DNA of 5,265 bases from Nocardioides sp. (GCA_003519585.1 DOWL01000169.1:1-5265), one strand, 5' to 3'. Shown: positions 1 to 5,265, counted from the stretch's first letter. Program-made: numbers and translations. The notes: a model not told the origin generated them from the sequence alone.

Positions 1-102
1 GCCGGGGCGCTTGCGCACCGCCTCGAGCCCCTCGAGGACCTGGATGGCCGAGGCGTCGTACTCGACGCCGTTGGGGGGCTCCGGTGGGTTCTGAAGCGAC
101 AC
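1..102 (-). CDS. gyrB: DNA gyrase subunit B, N-terminal fragment (runs off the window start)
   Basis: GyrB is the ATPase subunit of DNA gyrase, which with GyrA introduces negative supercoils into DNA. Only the first 34 codons are here. They read (V/M)SLQNPPEPPNGVEYDAS followed by AIQVLEGLEAVRKRPG, the typical actinobacterial GyrB leader running into the conserved 'VLEGLEAVRKRPG' helix that begins the GHKL ATPase domain. The Bergerat-fold catalytic residues lie outside the window. The start is GTG at 102, chosen because AAGGGG lies six bases upstream and homology begins here; no better start is visible just upstream. It is the last gene of the dnaA-dnaN-gnd-recF-dciA-gyrB series and has its own 272-bp leader with a probable promoter, so it is probably not transcribed solely from the upstream genes. 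Identification is secure despite the short length. Confidence 0.95.
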   Translation of the reverse strand, partial: MSLQNPPEPPNGVEYDASAIQVLEGLEAVRKRPG

Positions 103-108
103 GGGCGA

Positions 109-116
109 CCCCTTCT
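109..116 (-). promoter_or_regulatory. Ribosome binding site of gyrB
   Basis: On the minus strand AGAAGGGG ends six bases before the GTG at 102 and matches the anti-Shine-Dalgarno sequence well. It decides the GTG start. A small GC-rich inverted repeat (121-134, CGGCC-GGTC-GGCCG in the transcript) lies just upstream and could fold next to it. Confidence 0.75.
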
Positions 117-192
117 GCTGCGGCCGACCGGCCGGCTCTTCACATGGCTCGGGCCGCCCTTGGTCGATCGGCGCTGCGATCGGGACGACCCG

Positions 193-201
193 TTGTCCAT
201 A
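193..201 (+). promoter_or_regulatory. DnaA-box-like site overlapping the gyrB -10
   Basis: TTGTCCATA matches the actinobacterial DnaA box TTGTCCACA at eight of nine positions, differing at position 8. It overlaps the first bases of the candidate -10 and the probable transcription start of gyrB, a position where a bound protein would occlude RNA polymerase. Binding is inferred from sequence only. Confidence 0.4.
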
Positions 202-227
202 GTACCCGTCAGAAGGCCGCATTCCAC
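199..227 (-). promoter_or_regulatory. Candidate gyrB promoter (-35/-10)
   Basis: On the minus strand TACTAT (199-204) fits the actinobacterial -10 pattern TANNNT. GTGGAA (222-227) lies 17 bases upstream as a weak -35 matching three of six TTGACA positions. Transcription would start near 192, giving a leader of about 90 nt before the GTG at 102. A DnaA-box-like 9-mer (193-201) overlaps the -10. The leader also contains CGATCG-N6-CGATCG (165-182), which could form a hairpin. The -10 is seen directly; promoter function is inferred. Confidence 0.5.
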
Positions 228-234
228 GCATGCG

Positions 235-250
235 CCCCCGTGGCAGGGGG
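235..250 (-). repeat. Small GC inverted repeat in the dciA-gyrB spacer
   Basis: CCCCC and GGGGG arms surround a six-base loop (235-239 and 246-250). In the minus-strand transcript this is a short strong stem upstream of the gyrB promoter. No U-run follows, so it is not a classical terminator; at best it is a weak or U-less termination or processing structure. Confidence 0.3.
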
Positions 251-254
251 GATC

Positions 255-263
255 TGTGGACAC
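255..263 (-). promoter_or_regulatory. DnaA-box-like site upstream of the gyrB promoter
   Basis: On the minus strand GTGTCCACA matches TTGTCCACA at eight of nine positions, differing only at the first base. The same 9-mer occurs in the dnaA-dnaN spacer at 4426-4434. It lies about 28 bases upstream of the candidate gyrB -35. Confidence 0.4.
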
Positions 264-362
264 AAAGGCGCCACAGAAGCCCGGGAACGGTGTCGAGAGC
301 GACGCGCAGGGGTGCGGACGGGTCCCTATATGGCCGCGAAGCCCGCAGATCGGCCCTGAGCG

Positions 363-381
363 CGGCTGGAGGTTTCAGCCG
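363..381 (-). terminator. Possible U-less hairpin at the dciA stop
   Basis: CGGCTG and CAGCCG form six-base arms around a seven-base loop (363-368 and 376-381), spanning the dciA stop codon. U-less hairpins have been proposed as terminators in actinobacteria, but the stem is short and nothing else supports termination. Low confidence. Confidence 0.2.
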
Positions 382-908
382 TAGGTGTCGCGCGGACCCC
401 GGCTGTCGCGGGTCCGGAGTCGGCCGCGACGGGTCGGCGCGTGGGGACCCAGGACGTCGAGGACGGTGACGGTTCCCGCGCCGAGCTCCTCGTTGAGACG
501 GCGTACGACGGTCGGAGCCAGCAAGGTGAGCTGGGTCGCCCACGCGGTCGAGTCCGTACGGACGGTGAGCTTGCCGTCGGTGAACGACTCGGGGGTGCAA
601 TGCGCGCCCACGTCGGCTCCGACCAGCTCGGGCCAGCGAGCGAAGACGCCGCGGAGCCGCAGGTCGAGCTCCCAGCCCTGGTCGGCGACCAGCCGGTCGA
701 GCTGCGAGCCCAGCAGCTGCGGGTCGCGGTCATCAGGGTGGGCACCCGAGACCCGCGTCTCCCGGGGTCGGTCGTCGCGCTTGGCCCGGCGCTTGCGGGC
801 GGCGGGTGTCGACTTCGCCGTGGCTCGGGTCAGCTGCCGGGCCAGGTCGAGGCCGTCGTCCTGGCGCGGCGGCTGTACCTCCTCAGGCGTCGGCGGCTGC
901 TCCGGCAC
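375..908 (-). CDS. dciA: DUF721 protein, DciA-family replicative helicase loader/operator
   Basis: The 177-residue product belongs to DUF721 (DciA), the protein shown in mycobacteria and other bacteria lacking DnaC/DnaI to work with the replicative helicase DnaB at initiation. Residues 1-60 are a charged, low-complexity tail rich in Pro, Arg and Lys, probably disordered. The family domain runs from about residue 62 to 156, beginning [13 protein letters not shown]. It includes GW (78-79), the W-x-x-x-V-G segment (92-97) and the hallmark [14 protein letters not shown] (119-132), followed by [10 protein letters not shown] and a V-L-G-P end. The tail is Arg-rich. The GTG start at 908 is set by GGAGGTGA just upstream. 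The first 26 bases overlap the end of recF, so translation is probably coupled. Clear DUF721 membership comes from sequence; the helicase role is family knowledge. Confidence 0.93.
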   Translation of the reverse strand: MPEQPPTPEEVQPPRQDDGLDLARQLTRATAKSTPAARKRRAKRDDRPRETRVSGAHPDDRDPQLLGSQLDRLVADQGWELDLRLRGVFARWPELVGADVGAHCTPESFTDGKLTVRTDSTAWATQLTLLAPTVVRRLNEELGAGTVTVLDVLGPHAPTRRGRLRTRDSRGPRDTYG

Positions 909-2109
909 GAGTCACCTCCCCGCCGGCGACGACGAACCGCGCCCCCGCGAGCGCGGCGGGTACGTCCTCAGGCACCGCCGCAGTGACCAGCACCTGCTCG
1001 GCCCCCGCGACCAGGTCAGCCAGCTGCGCCCGGCGTTCGGAGTCGAGCTCGGCGAAGACGTCGTCGAGGATGAGGATCGGGTCATCGCCGTCGGAGCGGA
1101 GCAGGTCGTAGGACGCGAGCCGGAGTGCGAGCGCGAAGGACCACGACTCGCCGTGGGAGGCATAGCCCTTCACGGGGAGCCGCGCTCCCGACAGTGCAGG
1201 ATCGTCCCCCTCCTGGTGCCGAGGATCCTGCACTGTCGGGCCATGGCCGAGCCAGAGCAGCAACTCGTCGCGGTGCGGTCCGACCAGGGAGATGCCCCGG
1301 TCGAGCTCGTCCTTCCGGCGGCGTTCGAGCTCGGTGAGGATTGCCTCCTTCAGTTCACCTCGGAAATTACTCGACTGTCTACCTTCGTCCGAGGGGAGCG
1401 GCAGCGACGGGCGGTACTCGATCTCGGCGTCGTCCCGAGAAGCACCGCGAGCCACGGTTTCGTAGGCCTTGCCGACGTAGGGACGCAGGTCGTCGACGAG
1501 CGCTAGCCGTGCCTCGAGGAGCTCCGCACCGTGCTGTGCCAACTGCTCGTCCCACACCGCGAGTGTCGCGAGCGCACCTTCGCGTGCGGAGCCGCGGGCC
1601 AGGCCGGCGGTCTTGAGCAGCGAGTTGCGCTGCTTGAGGACCCGGTCGTAGTCGGCGCGGGTGCCGGCCAGTCGCGGCGTACGCAGGACGAGCAGGTCGT
1701 CGAGGAAGCGGCGCCGGTCGGACGGATCGCCCTTGACCAGCGTGAGGTCCTCCGGAGAGAAGACGACCGTGCGCACCAGCCCGACCAGATCCCGGGTGCG
1801 GGGGAGGGGTGACTTGTTGACCCGAGCTCGGTTGGCGCGGCCCGGATTGAGCTCCACTTCGAGGACCGCCTGGCGTCCGTCCTTCACGACCGCGGCGCGC
1901 ACCACCGCTTGATCCGCGCCGCTGCGCACCAGCGGCGCGTCGGTCGCCACCCGGTGGGAGGTCAGCCGGGAGAGGTAGTCGATCGCCTCGACCAGATTGG
2001 TCTTGCCCTGCCCGTTGCGCCCGATGAACGCCGTCACGCCCGGCTCGAGCGCGACCTCGGCGGTGGCGTAGGAGCGGAAGTCGTGCAGGCTCAGGTGGGC
2101 GACGTACAA
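883..2109 (-). CDS. recF: DNA replication and repair protein RecF
   Basis: RecF is an SMC/Rad50-like ATPase that acts with RecO and RecR to load RecA at single-strand gaps and stalled forks. The 408-residue product starts [14 protein letters not shown], has Walker A GRNGQGKT (30-37), the VVFSPEDL segment (115-122) with [14 protein letters not shown] after it, VGPHRDEL (276-283), the signature-like GYASHGESW (315-323) and Walker [12 protein letters not shown] (346-356). All ATPase motifs look intact. The start is TTG at 2109, 10 bases after the gnd stop. No convincing Shine-Dalgarno sequence precedes it, but homology begins at this codon and no ATG or GTG lies just upstream, so coupling to gnd translation is likely. 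Residues about 289-309 are extra compared with the mycobacterial protein, where Leu-Gly is followed almost at once by PAKG. A 54-bp palindrome encodes this insert. It makes the protein slightly long for the family. Confidence 0.96.
   Translation of the reverse strand: MYVAHLSLHDFRSYATAEVALEPGVTAFIGRNGQGKTNLVEAIDYLSRLTSHRVATDAPLVRSGADQAVVRAAVVKDGRQAVLEVELNPGRANRARVNKSPLPRTRDLVGLVRTVVFSPEDLTLVKGDPSDRRRFLDDLLVLRTPRLAGTRADYDRVLKQRNSLLKTAGLARGSAREGALATLAVWDEQLAQHGAELLEARLALVDDLRPYVGKAYETVARGASRDDAEIEYRPSLPLPSDEGRQSSNFRGELKEAILTELERRRKDELDRGISLVGPHRDELLLWLGHGPTVQDPRHQEGDDPALSGARLPVKGYASHGESWSFALALRLASYDLLRSDGDDPILILDDVFAELDSERRAQLADLVAGAEQVLVTAAVPEDVPAALAGARFVVAGGEVTRAGAAADA
912..919 (-). promoter_or_regulatory. 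Ribosome binding site of dciA inside recF
   Basis: GGAGGTGA on the minus strand ends three bases before the GTG at 908 and lies within the last codons of recF. It fixes the dciA start and shows that the 26-base overlap is genuine. Confidence 0.75.
1187..1240. repeat. 54-bp in-frame palindromic block within recF
   Basis: Two 17-bp arms (1187-1203 and 1224-1240) are perfect reverse complements separated by 20 bases. The left arm reads CCCGACAGTGCAGGATC. The block is exactly 18 codons long and encodes roughly residues 291-308 of RecF, a Pro/Asp/Gly/Gln-rich stretch that has no counterpart in the mycobacterial RecF I can recall. Both strands could form a long stable hairpin. There is no U-run, transposase or second copy in this window. 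The pentamer GAGCC occurs at 1177-1181 and 1249-1253, exactly 72 bp (24 codons) apart, and might be a target duplication or chance. It is best read as a small palindromic element tolerated in frame; identity to a known repeat family is not established. Confidence 0.8.
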
Positions 2110-2119
2110 AGGCCGTCGC

Positions 2120-3040
2120 TCAGGAGGTGGGGACGTCGCCGCCGGGCGGCGCCTCGGTCTTGACGGCGTGGCCGCCGAACTGGTTGCGCATCGCGGCGAT
2201 CGCCTTCATCGCCGGGCTGTCGTCCTGGCGGGAGGTGAACCGCGCGAACAGCGAGGCAGCGATCACGTGCATGGGTACGGCGTTGTCAATCGCGGCCTCG
2301 ACGGTCCACCGACCCTCGCCGGAGTCATCGGCGTAACCGCGGATCTGGTCGAGGTGGGTGTCCTCCTCCAGGGCGGCCACGAGCAGATCGAGCAGCCAGG
2401 AGCGGATCACCGTGCCGGCACGCCAGGAGTCGAACACCTCGGTGACGTTGTCGACCAGGTCGACCTTCTCGAGCAGCTCCCAGCCCTCGGCGTAGGCCTG
2501 CATCATGGCGTACTCGATGCCGTTGTGGACCATCTTGGCGAAGTGGCCGGCGCCCGGCTTCTGGCCGGCGTGCACGAAGCCGTGGTCACCCTCGGGGCGG
2601 AGGGCGTCGAGGGCCGGCTGCACCTTGGCAACGTCGTCGTCAGAGCCACCGCACATCAGTGCGTAGCCGTTCTCGAGCCCCCAGACACCGCCCGAGACGC
2701 CGCAGTCGACGAAGCCGATGCCCTTCGCACCGAGCATCTCGGCGTTGGCCGCGTCGTCGGTGTACTTGGAGTTGCCACCATCGACGACCAGGTCACCTTC
2801 GGAGAGCAGCTCGCCCAGCTCGTGGATCGTCGCGCGGGTGGGTTCGCCGGCCGGCACCATCACCCAGACCACGCGTGGCCCACCGTCGGGCCCAGGGAGT
2901 GCCGCGACCAGGTCGGCGAGTCCGCCGACGTCGGCGAGATCGGGATTGCGGTCGTACCCGACGACGGTCAGGCCGGCGTTGCGCATCCGCGTGCGCATGT
3001 TGCCGCCCATCTTGCCGAGCCCGACGAGACCGATGTGCAT
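2120..3040 (-). CDS. gnd: 6-phosphogluconate dehydrogenase, decarboxylating (short, YqeC/Gnd-like type)
   Basis: The enzyme oxidatively decarboxylates 6-phosphogluconate to ribulose 5-phosphate in the cytosolic pentose phosphate pathway, producing reduced nicotinamide nucleotide. The 306 residues match the short class rather than the roughly 470-residue form. They show the Rossmann motif [12 protein letters not shown] (4-15), DGGNSKY (87-93), the family hallmark [17 protein letters not shown] (113-129) and the catalytic segment [13 protein letters not shown] (165-177), with Lys169, Asn173 and Glu176. [10 protein letters not shown] (241-250) follows, with FGGHAVK near the end. Asp30-Arg31 after the second strand, where the dinucleotide ribose is read, leaves the NAD versus NADP preference open; many short homologues are NAD-dependent. 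The ATG at 3040 is chosen over a longer reading frame because AGGAGG lies nine bases upstream and homology begins here. It sits 55 bp after dnaN and 10 bp before recF. Confidence 0.93.
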   Translation of the reverse strand: MHIGLVGLGKMGGNMRTRMRNAGLTVVGYDRNPDLADVGGLADLVAALPGPDGGPRVVWVMVPAGEPTRATIHELGELLSEGDLVVDGGNSKYTDDAANAEMLGAKGIGFVDCGVSGGVWGLENGYALMCGGSDDDVAKVQPALDALRPEGDHGFVHAGQKPGAGHFAKMVHNGIEYAMMQAYAEGWELLEKVDLVDNVTEVFDSWRAGTVIRSWLLDLLVAALEEDTHLDQIRGYADDSGEGRWTVEAAIDNAVPMHVIAASLFARFTSRQDDSPAMKAIAAMRNQFGGHAVKTEAPPGGDVPTS

Positions 3041-3049
3041 CCGAGACTC

Positions 3050-3055
3050 CCTCCT
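3050..3055 (-). promoter_or_regulatory. Ribosome binding site of gnd
   Basis: AGGAGG on the minus strand, nine bases before the ATG at 3040. It excludes the longer in-frame extension that would run back into dnaN. Confidence 0.75.
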
Positions 3056-3061
3056 GTAGCT

Positions 3062-3082
3062 ACTGGTGTCCCCCGGACCAGT
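3062..3082 (-). repeat. Inverted repeat in the gnd leader
   Basis: ACTGGT (3062-3067) and ACCAGT (3077-3082) are complementary arms. Inside them CC and GG can pair after a two-base bulge. The stem would form in the mRNA just upstream of the gnd ribosome binding site. No U-run follows it. Confidence 0.4.
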
Positions 3083-3098
3083 GACCGACTGTCGGTCA
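3082..3098. repeat. 17-bp palindrome across the dnaN stop codon
   Basis: TGACCGAC-T-GTCGGTCA has perfect eight-base arms about a single central base. Its last three bases are the dnaN TGA read on the minus strand. The symmetry with almost no loop looks more like a binding site for a dimeric protein than an RNA hairpin. TetR-family operators often have this kind of GACCG/CGGTC symmetry, but no regulator gene is nearby. Confidence 0.5.
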
Positions 3099-4247
3099 GG
3101 ACAGCAGGCGCCGGGGCATGAGCAGGTAGCGGAACGACGCATCGTCCGCCTGGGTGTCGCCGTCGTCCGCGCGGGACCCGCTGATGACCACGGGCTTGGA
3201 CGACTGGGTGAAGGCCAACTCGACAACGTCCTCGTCGATCGCAGTGAGCCCGTCGAGTAGGAACTGCGGGTTGAAGCCGGTCGTGATCGGCTCGCCGTCG
3301 ATCTCGGCCTCGATCGCCTCGGAGGCCTGGGCCTCGTCTCCGGACCCGGCATCGAGGGTCAGCTGTCCATCGGCGAAGGCGAGCTGCACGGCCGTGTTGC
3401 GCTCGGCGACCAGCGAGACCCGTCGGACCGACTCGACAAGCTCCTGCTTCTTGACCTTGGCCGTCGTCAGGTGTTCCTGCGGGAACAGGCTTCGCACCTT
3501 GGGGAACTCCCCGTCGAGCAGTCGGGTGGTCGTCCGCCTCGACCCACCGGCCGCCGCGCCTTCGAAGCCGATGATCCCCTCGCCGGCACCCGAGGTCGCG
3601 AGCGCGATCGTCACCTCGCTCCCGCTGGTCAGCGACTTGGCGGTGTCACCGAGCACCTTGGCGGGAACCAGGGCCGCCAGGGTGTCGTCAGGGGTGCGCG
3701 GGTCCCATTCGAGCTCGCGGTGGGAGAGCCGGAACCGGTCGGTGGCCAGCAGCGAGATCGTCGAACCGTCGATCTCCAAACGGACCCCGGTGAGGACGGG
3801 GAGCATGTCGTCGCGTCCGGCGGCGGTCACGGCTTGGGCGACCGCGTGGGCGAATGCCTCGCTCGGGACGGTGCCCGTCGCAGCCGGCATGTCCGGCAAC
3901 GTGGGGTAGTCCTCTACGGGCATCGTCTGGAGGCTGAACCGCGCCGAGCCGCAGGTGAGCGAGACACGGGCGCCGTCGATCACCATCTCGACCGGCTTGG
4001 CCGGGAGGCTGCGGCAGATGTCAGCCAGGAGCCGGCCACTCACCAGCGCCCGTCCCTCGTCGGCGACCTCGGCCTGGAGGGTGGCACGTGCGGAGGTCTC
4101 GTAGTCGAACGTCGAGAGCACCAGCCCCTCGTCGCTGGCCTCGATGAGGAGGCCGGCCAGGACCGGGACGCTGGGGCGGACCGGCAGGCTGCGCGCTGCC
4201 CAGGCGACGGCATCCGCGAGCACGTCGCGGTCGACGCGGAACTTCAC
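3096..4247 (-). CDS. dnaN: DNA polymerase III subunit beta (sliding clamp)
   Basis: DnaN forms the ring-shaped dimer that tethers DNA polymerase III to DNA and serves as the docking site for other replication and repair proteins. The 383 residues fit three similar clamp domains (about 1-125, 126-255, 256-383). Recognisable family segments are MKFRVDRDVLADAV at the start, ATDRFRL (168-174), LLDGEFP (243-249), GFNPQFLLDGL (324-334) and YLLMPRRL (374-381) at the C-terminus, where the binding cleft for clamp-binding peptides is completed. A Gly/Asp-rich loop (357-370) before the last strand makes it slightly longer than the Escherichia coli protein. The GTG start at 4247 is the only start after an upstream in-frame stop (4275-4277) and has AAGGAA (4256-4261) eight bases before it. 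dnaN follows the putative origin and precedes gnd by 55 bp. Confidence 0.97.
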   Translation of the reverse strand: MKFRVDRDVLADAVAWAARSLPVRPSVPVLAGLLIEASDEGLVLSTFDYETSARATLQAEVADEGRALVSGRLLADICRSLPAKPVEMVIDGARVSLTCGSARFSLQTMPVEDYPTLPDMPAATGTVPSEAFAHAVAQAVTAAGRDDMLPVLTGVRLEIDGSTISLLATDRFRLSHRELEWDPRTPDDTLAALVPAKVLGDTAKSLTSGSEVTIALATSGAGEGIIGFEGAAAGGSRRTTTRLLDGEFPKVRSLFPQEHLTTAKVKKQELVESVRRVSLVAERNTAVQLAFADGQLTLDAGSGDEAQASEAIEAEIDGEPITTGFNPQFLLDGLTAIDEDVVELAFTQSSKPVVISGSRADDGDTQADDASFRYLLMPRRLLS

Positions 4248-4339
4248 GATGTGGCTTCCTTCGCGGTCGGAGTGTCACGAATCCTGCCACGCGGGGGTTC
4301 GTTCCACAGGAGGGTGGGCTCGTGGAGTTCCACCGTCGA

Positions 4340-4357
4340 TCTCTCCGGGTAGAGAGA
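4340..4357. repeat. Inverted repeat in the origin spacer
   Basis: TCTCTC (4340-4345) and GAGAGA (4352-4357) flank a six-base loop. It lies beside the TAGTAG motif at the least GC-rich part of the spacer and would also fold in a dnaN leader transcript. Confidence 0.4.
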
Positions 4358-4365
4358 AGGAGTCG

Positions 4366-4373
4366 TAGTAGGG
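4366..4373 (+). other. Candidate DnaA-trio plus GC cluster
   Basis: TAGTAGGG lies 11 bases before the DnaA-box-like TGTGGAGAA on the same strand. The Bacillus subtilis unwinding system has the same order: TAG-type trinucleotides, a short G run, then a DnaA box. Only two trinucleotides are present, so this is tentative. Confidence 0.3.
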
Positions 4374-4384
4374 ACTGTGTGATC

Positions 4385-4393
4385 TGTGGAGAA
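4385..4393 (-). promoter_or_regulatory. DnaA box (8 of 9)
   Basis: TTCTCCACA on the minus strand differs from TTGTCCACA at position 3. It is the box closest to the TAGTAG motif and to the less GC-rich part of the spacer. Confidence 0.6.
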
Positions 4394-4425
4394 ACCCCAT
4401 CGGCGCAGGTCGGCCACCGCAATCG

Positions 4426-4434
4426 GTGTCCACA
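4426..4434 (+). promoter_or_regulatory. DnaA box (8 of 9)
   Basis: GTGTCCACA on the plus strand differs from TTGTCCACA only at the first base. The identical 9-mer occurs upstream of gyrB (255-263). Confidence 0.6.
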
Positions 4435-4471
4435 ACGGCTGTGTACGGCGGACCCTTCGCGCGGTGCCAGG

Positions 4472-4480
4472 TGTGGAGGA
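4472..4480 (-). promoter_or_regulatory. Weak DnaA-box-like site (7 of 9)
   Basis: TCCTCCACA on the minus strand keeps the TCCACA core but differs at positions 2 and 3. It is plausible only because of its setting between better boxes. Confidence 0.3.
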
Positions 4481-4554
4481 CCGATGGTCGGCACACGGTC
4501 GGGTGCGGCGGATCCCAAGATCCTCCCCGTGTAGTTCGGACCTCGACGCCGGGG

Positions 4555-4563
4555 TGGTCCACA
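4555..4563 (+). promoter_or_regulatory. DnaA box (8 of 9)
   Basis: TGGTCCACA on the plus strand differs from TTGTCCACA at position 2. It lies 24 bases beyond the dnaA stop codon, at the dnaA end of the spacer. Confidence 0.55.
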
Positions 4564-4587
4564 GGTGGGCGGACACGGTGGGAGCCG

Positions 4588-5265
4588 TCACGCCTGGCGA
4601 GCGGCGGCCTTGACCCGGCTGGTCAGCTCGCTCACCTGATTGAAGACAGCGCGGCGCTCGGCGAGCAGCTGGTTGATCTTGCGGTCGGCGTACATGACCG
4701 TGGTGTGGTCGCGGTTGCCGAACTGGGCGCCGATCTTGGGCAGCGAGAGTCCGGTGAGCTCCCGGCAGAGGTACATCGCGATCTGGCGGGCCATCACCAG
4801 GTGCCGGCCGCGGCTGGGTCCGGTGAGCTCGTCGATCGAGACGCCGAAGTAGGCGGCCGTCTGGGCGATGATCAGGCCGGCGGTGATCTCGGGCTCGCCG
4901 CCCTCGGGGATCAGGTCCTTGAGCACGATCTCGGCGAGGGTCATGTCGACCTCTTGCCGGTTGAGGTTGGCGAAGGCGGTGACCCGGATCAGCGCGCCCT
5001 CGAGCTCGCGGATGTTGGTCTGGATCTTGGAGGCGATGAACTCCAGTACATCCGGCGGGGCGGTCAGCCGGTCCATGGCTGCCTTCTTGCGCAAGATGGC
5101 GATGCGGGTCTCGAGGTCAGGGGGCTGGACGTCGGTGATCAGGCCCCACTCGAACCGATTGCGCAGCCGGTCCTCGAGCGCTTCGAGCCGCTTCGGCGCA
5201 CGGTCGGAGGTGAGCACGATCTGCTTGTTGGCGTTGTGGAGGGTGTTGAAGGTGTGGAAGAACTC
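4588..5265 (-). CDS. dnaA: Chromosomal replication initiator DnaA, C-terminal 225 residues (5' end outside the window)
   Basis: DnaA is the AAA+ initiator that binds DnaA boxes, oligomerises with ATP and opens the origin. The reading frame is open to the window edge, so the N-terminal domains I-II and Walker A/B are missing from view. The visible part begins [20 protein letters not shown], including the sensor 1 region with TSDR. It continues with LRNRFEWGL, holding the box VII arginine finger (about residue 37 of the fragment), and the sensor 2 region NIRELEGAL (84-92). Domain IV starts near LTGPSRGRH, with the helix-turn-helix [14 protein letters not shown] and the signature DHTTVMYA (186-193) that reads the DnaA box. 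The GTG at 5217 is an internal valine, not a start. The end is intact, closing with TGA just before the origin spacer, to which its own product would bind. Confidence 0.97.
   Translation of the reverse strand, partial: EFFHTFNTLHNANKQIVLTSDRAPKRLEALEDRLRNRFEWGLITDVQPPDLETRIAILRKKAAMDRLTAPPDVLEFIASKIQTNIRELEGALIRVTAFANLNRQEVDMTLAEIVLKDLIPEGGEPEITAGLIIAQTAAYFGVSIDELTGPSRGRHLVMARQIAMYLCRELTGLSLPKIGAQFGNRDHTTVMYADRKINQLLAERRAVFNQVSELTSRVKAAARQA

Larger units (their letters stand above)
4248..4587. other. oriC: Putative chromosomal origin of replication (oriC), dnaA-dnaN spacer
   Basis: This 340-bp stretch has no supported gene. In actinobacteria the origin usually lies between dnaA and dnaN, and here the spacer contains three 9-mers one base from TTGTCCACA (4385-4393, 4426-4434, 4555-4563), plus weaker ones at 4472-4480 (two mismatches) and 4300-4308 (three mismatches). 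None is perfect. With uniform bases about 0.07 such one-mismatch sites would be expected on both strands. The least GC-rich part is about 4340-4390 and includes TAGTAG. Inverted repeats are TCTCTC/GAGAGA (4340-4357), GTGGA/TCCAC (4322-4333) and GGATC/GATCC (4510-4523). The spacer must also hold the dnaN promoter, but I cannot pick one with confidence. No terminator with a U-run follows dnaA. Confidence 0.75.

Noticed and set aside
324..332. TATAGG on the minus strand as a second gyrB promoter
   Set aside because: There is no acceptable -35 hexamer at 16-18 bases upstream, and the match is only partial.
385..1506. Long plus-strand open frame (373 codons) opposite dciA and recF
   Set aside because: It is antisense to two clearly conserved genes, its product is Arg/Ser-rich without recognisable motifs, and long antisense frames are expected in high-GC DNA.
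2168..3121. Plus-strand open frame (317 codons) opposite gnd
   Set aside because: It mirrors gnd codons, has no recognisable domain and no convincing ribosome binding site.
3041..3352. N-terminal extension of gnd into dnaN
   Set aside because: The extra 104 residues are Arg/Ser/Pro-rich and lack homology; the Rossmann motif and a strong ribosome binding site support the ATG at 3040.
4280..4310. Promoter for dnaN (CAGGAT or GGAAC-type elements on the minus strand)
   Set aside because: The candidate -10 lacks the leading T and no matching -35 lies at proper spacing, so it is not listed as a feature.
3471..4352. Plus-strand open frame (293 codons) opposite dnaN
   Set aside because: Antisense shadow of the sliding clamp gene, with a low-complexity charged product.
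4248..4587. Small open frames in the dnaA-dnaN spacer as genes
   Set aside because: They overlap in several frames on both strands, lack ribosome binding sites and similarity, and the DnaA boxes explain the region better.
5215..5217. GTG as a dnaA start
   Set aside because: The frame continues upstream with conserved DnaA sequence ([17 protein letters not shown]) to the window edge, so this is an internal valine.

Overview
The window is a stretch of the chromosomal replication-origin region of a high-GC Gram-positive bacterium (Actinomycetota). All genes lie on the minus strand. In transcription order they are dnaA (3' part only), a 340-bp dnaA-dnaN spacer that looks like oriC, dnaN, gnd, recF, a DUF721/dciA gene, a 272-bp spacer with a probable promoter, and the first 34 codons of gyrB. 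A short-type gnd between dnaN and recF, the high GC content, GTG/TTG starts and actinobacterial-looking RecF and DnaA sequences point to an actinomycete. A Nocardioides-like member of Nocardioidaceae is my best guess from protein flavour, but it is an inference.

Layout: 4588-5265 encodes the end of the DnaA AAA+ domain and the whole DNA-binding domain IV. 4248-4587 holds three one-mismatch DnaA boxes, weaker candidates, a TAGTAG-GGG-box arrangement resembling a basal unwinding element, and several small inverted repeats. 3096-4247 is the sliding clamp. 3041-3095 is a 55-bp gap filled by two abutting inverted repeats and the gnd ribosome binding site. 2120-3040 is a 306-residue 6-phosphogluconate dehydrogenase. 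recF (883-2109) starts with TTG 10 bases after the gnd stop. dciA (375-908) overlaps the recF end by 26 bases. 103-374 carries the gyrB promoter region with two DnaA-box-like sites.

The genes form a replication module: initiator (DnaA), origin, processivity clamp (DnaN), gap-repair and fork-rescue protein (RecF), probable helicase-loading factor (DciA) and type II topoisomerase subunit (GyrB). The metabolic gene gnd is embedded in the set, which is a known actinobacterial arrangement.

Most of the window is conventional. The outstanding oddity is a 54-bp palindromic block inside recF, with 17-bp perfect arms. It sits where other RecF proteins go directly from the Leu-Gly strand to the SHGE signature, so it looks like an in-frame palindromic insertion in an essential-type gene. 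No complete mobile element, CRISPR array, tRNA, rRNA or new multi-gene system is visible.
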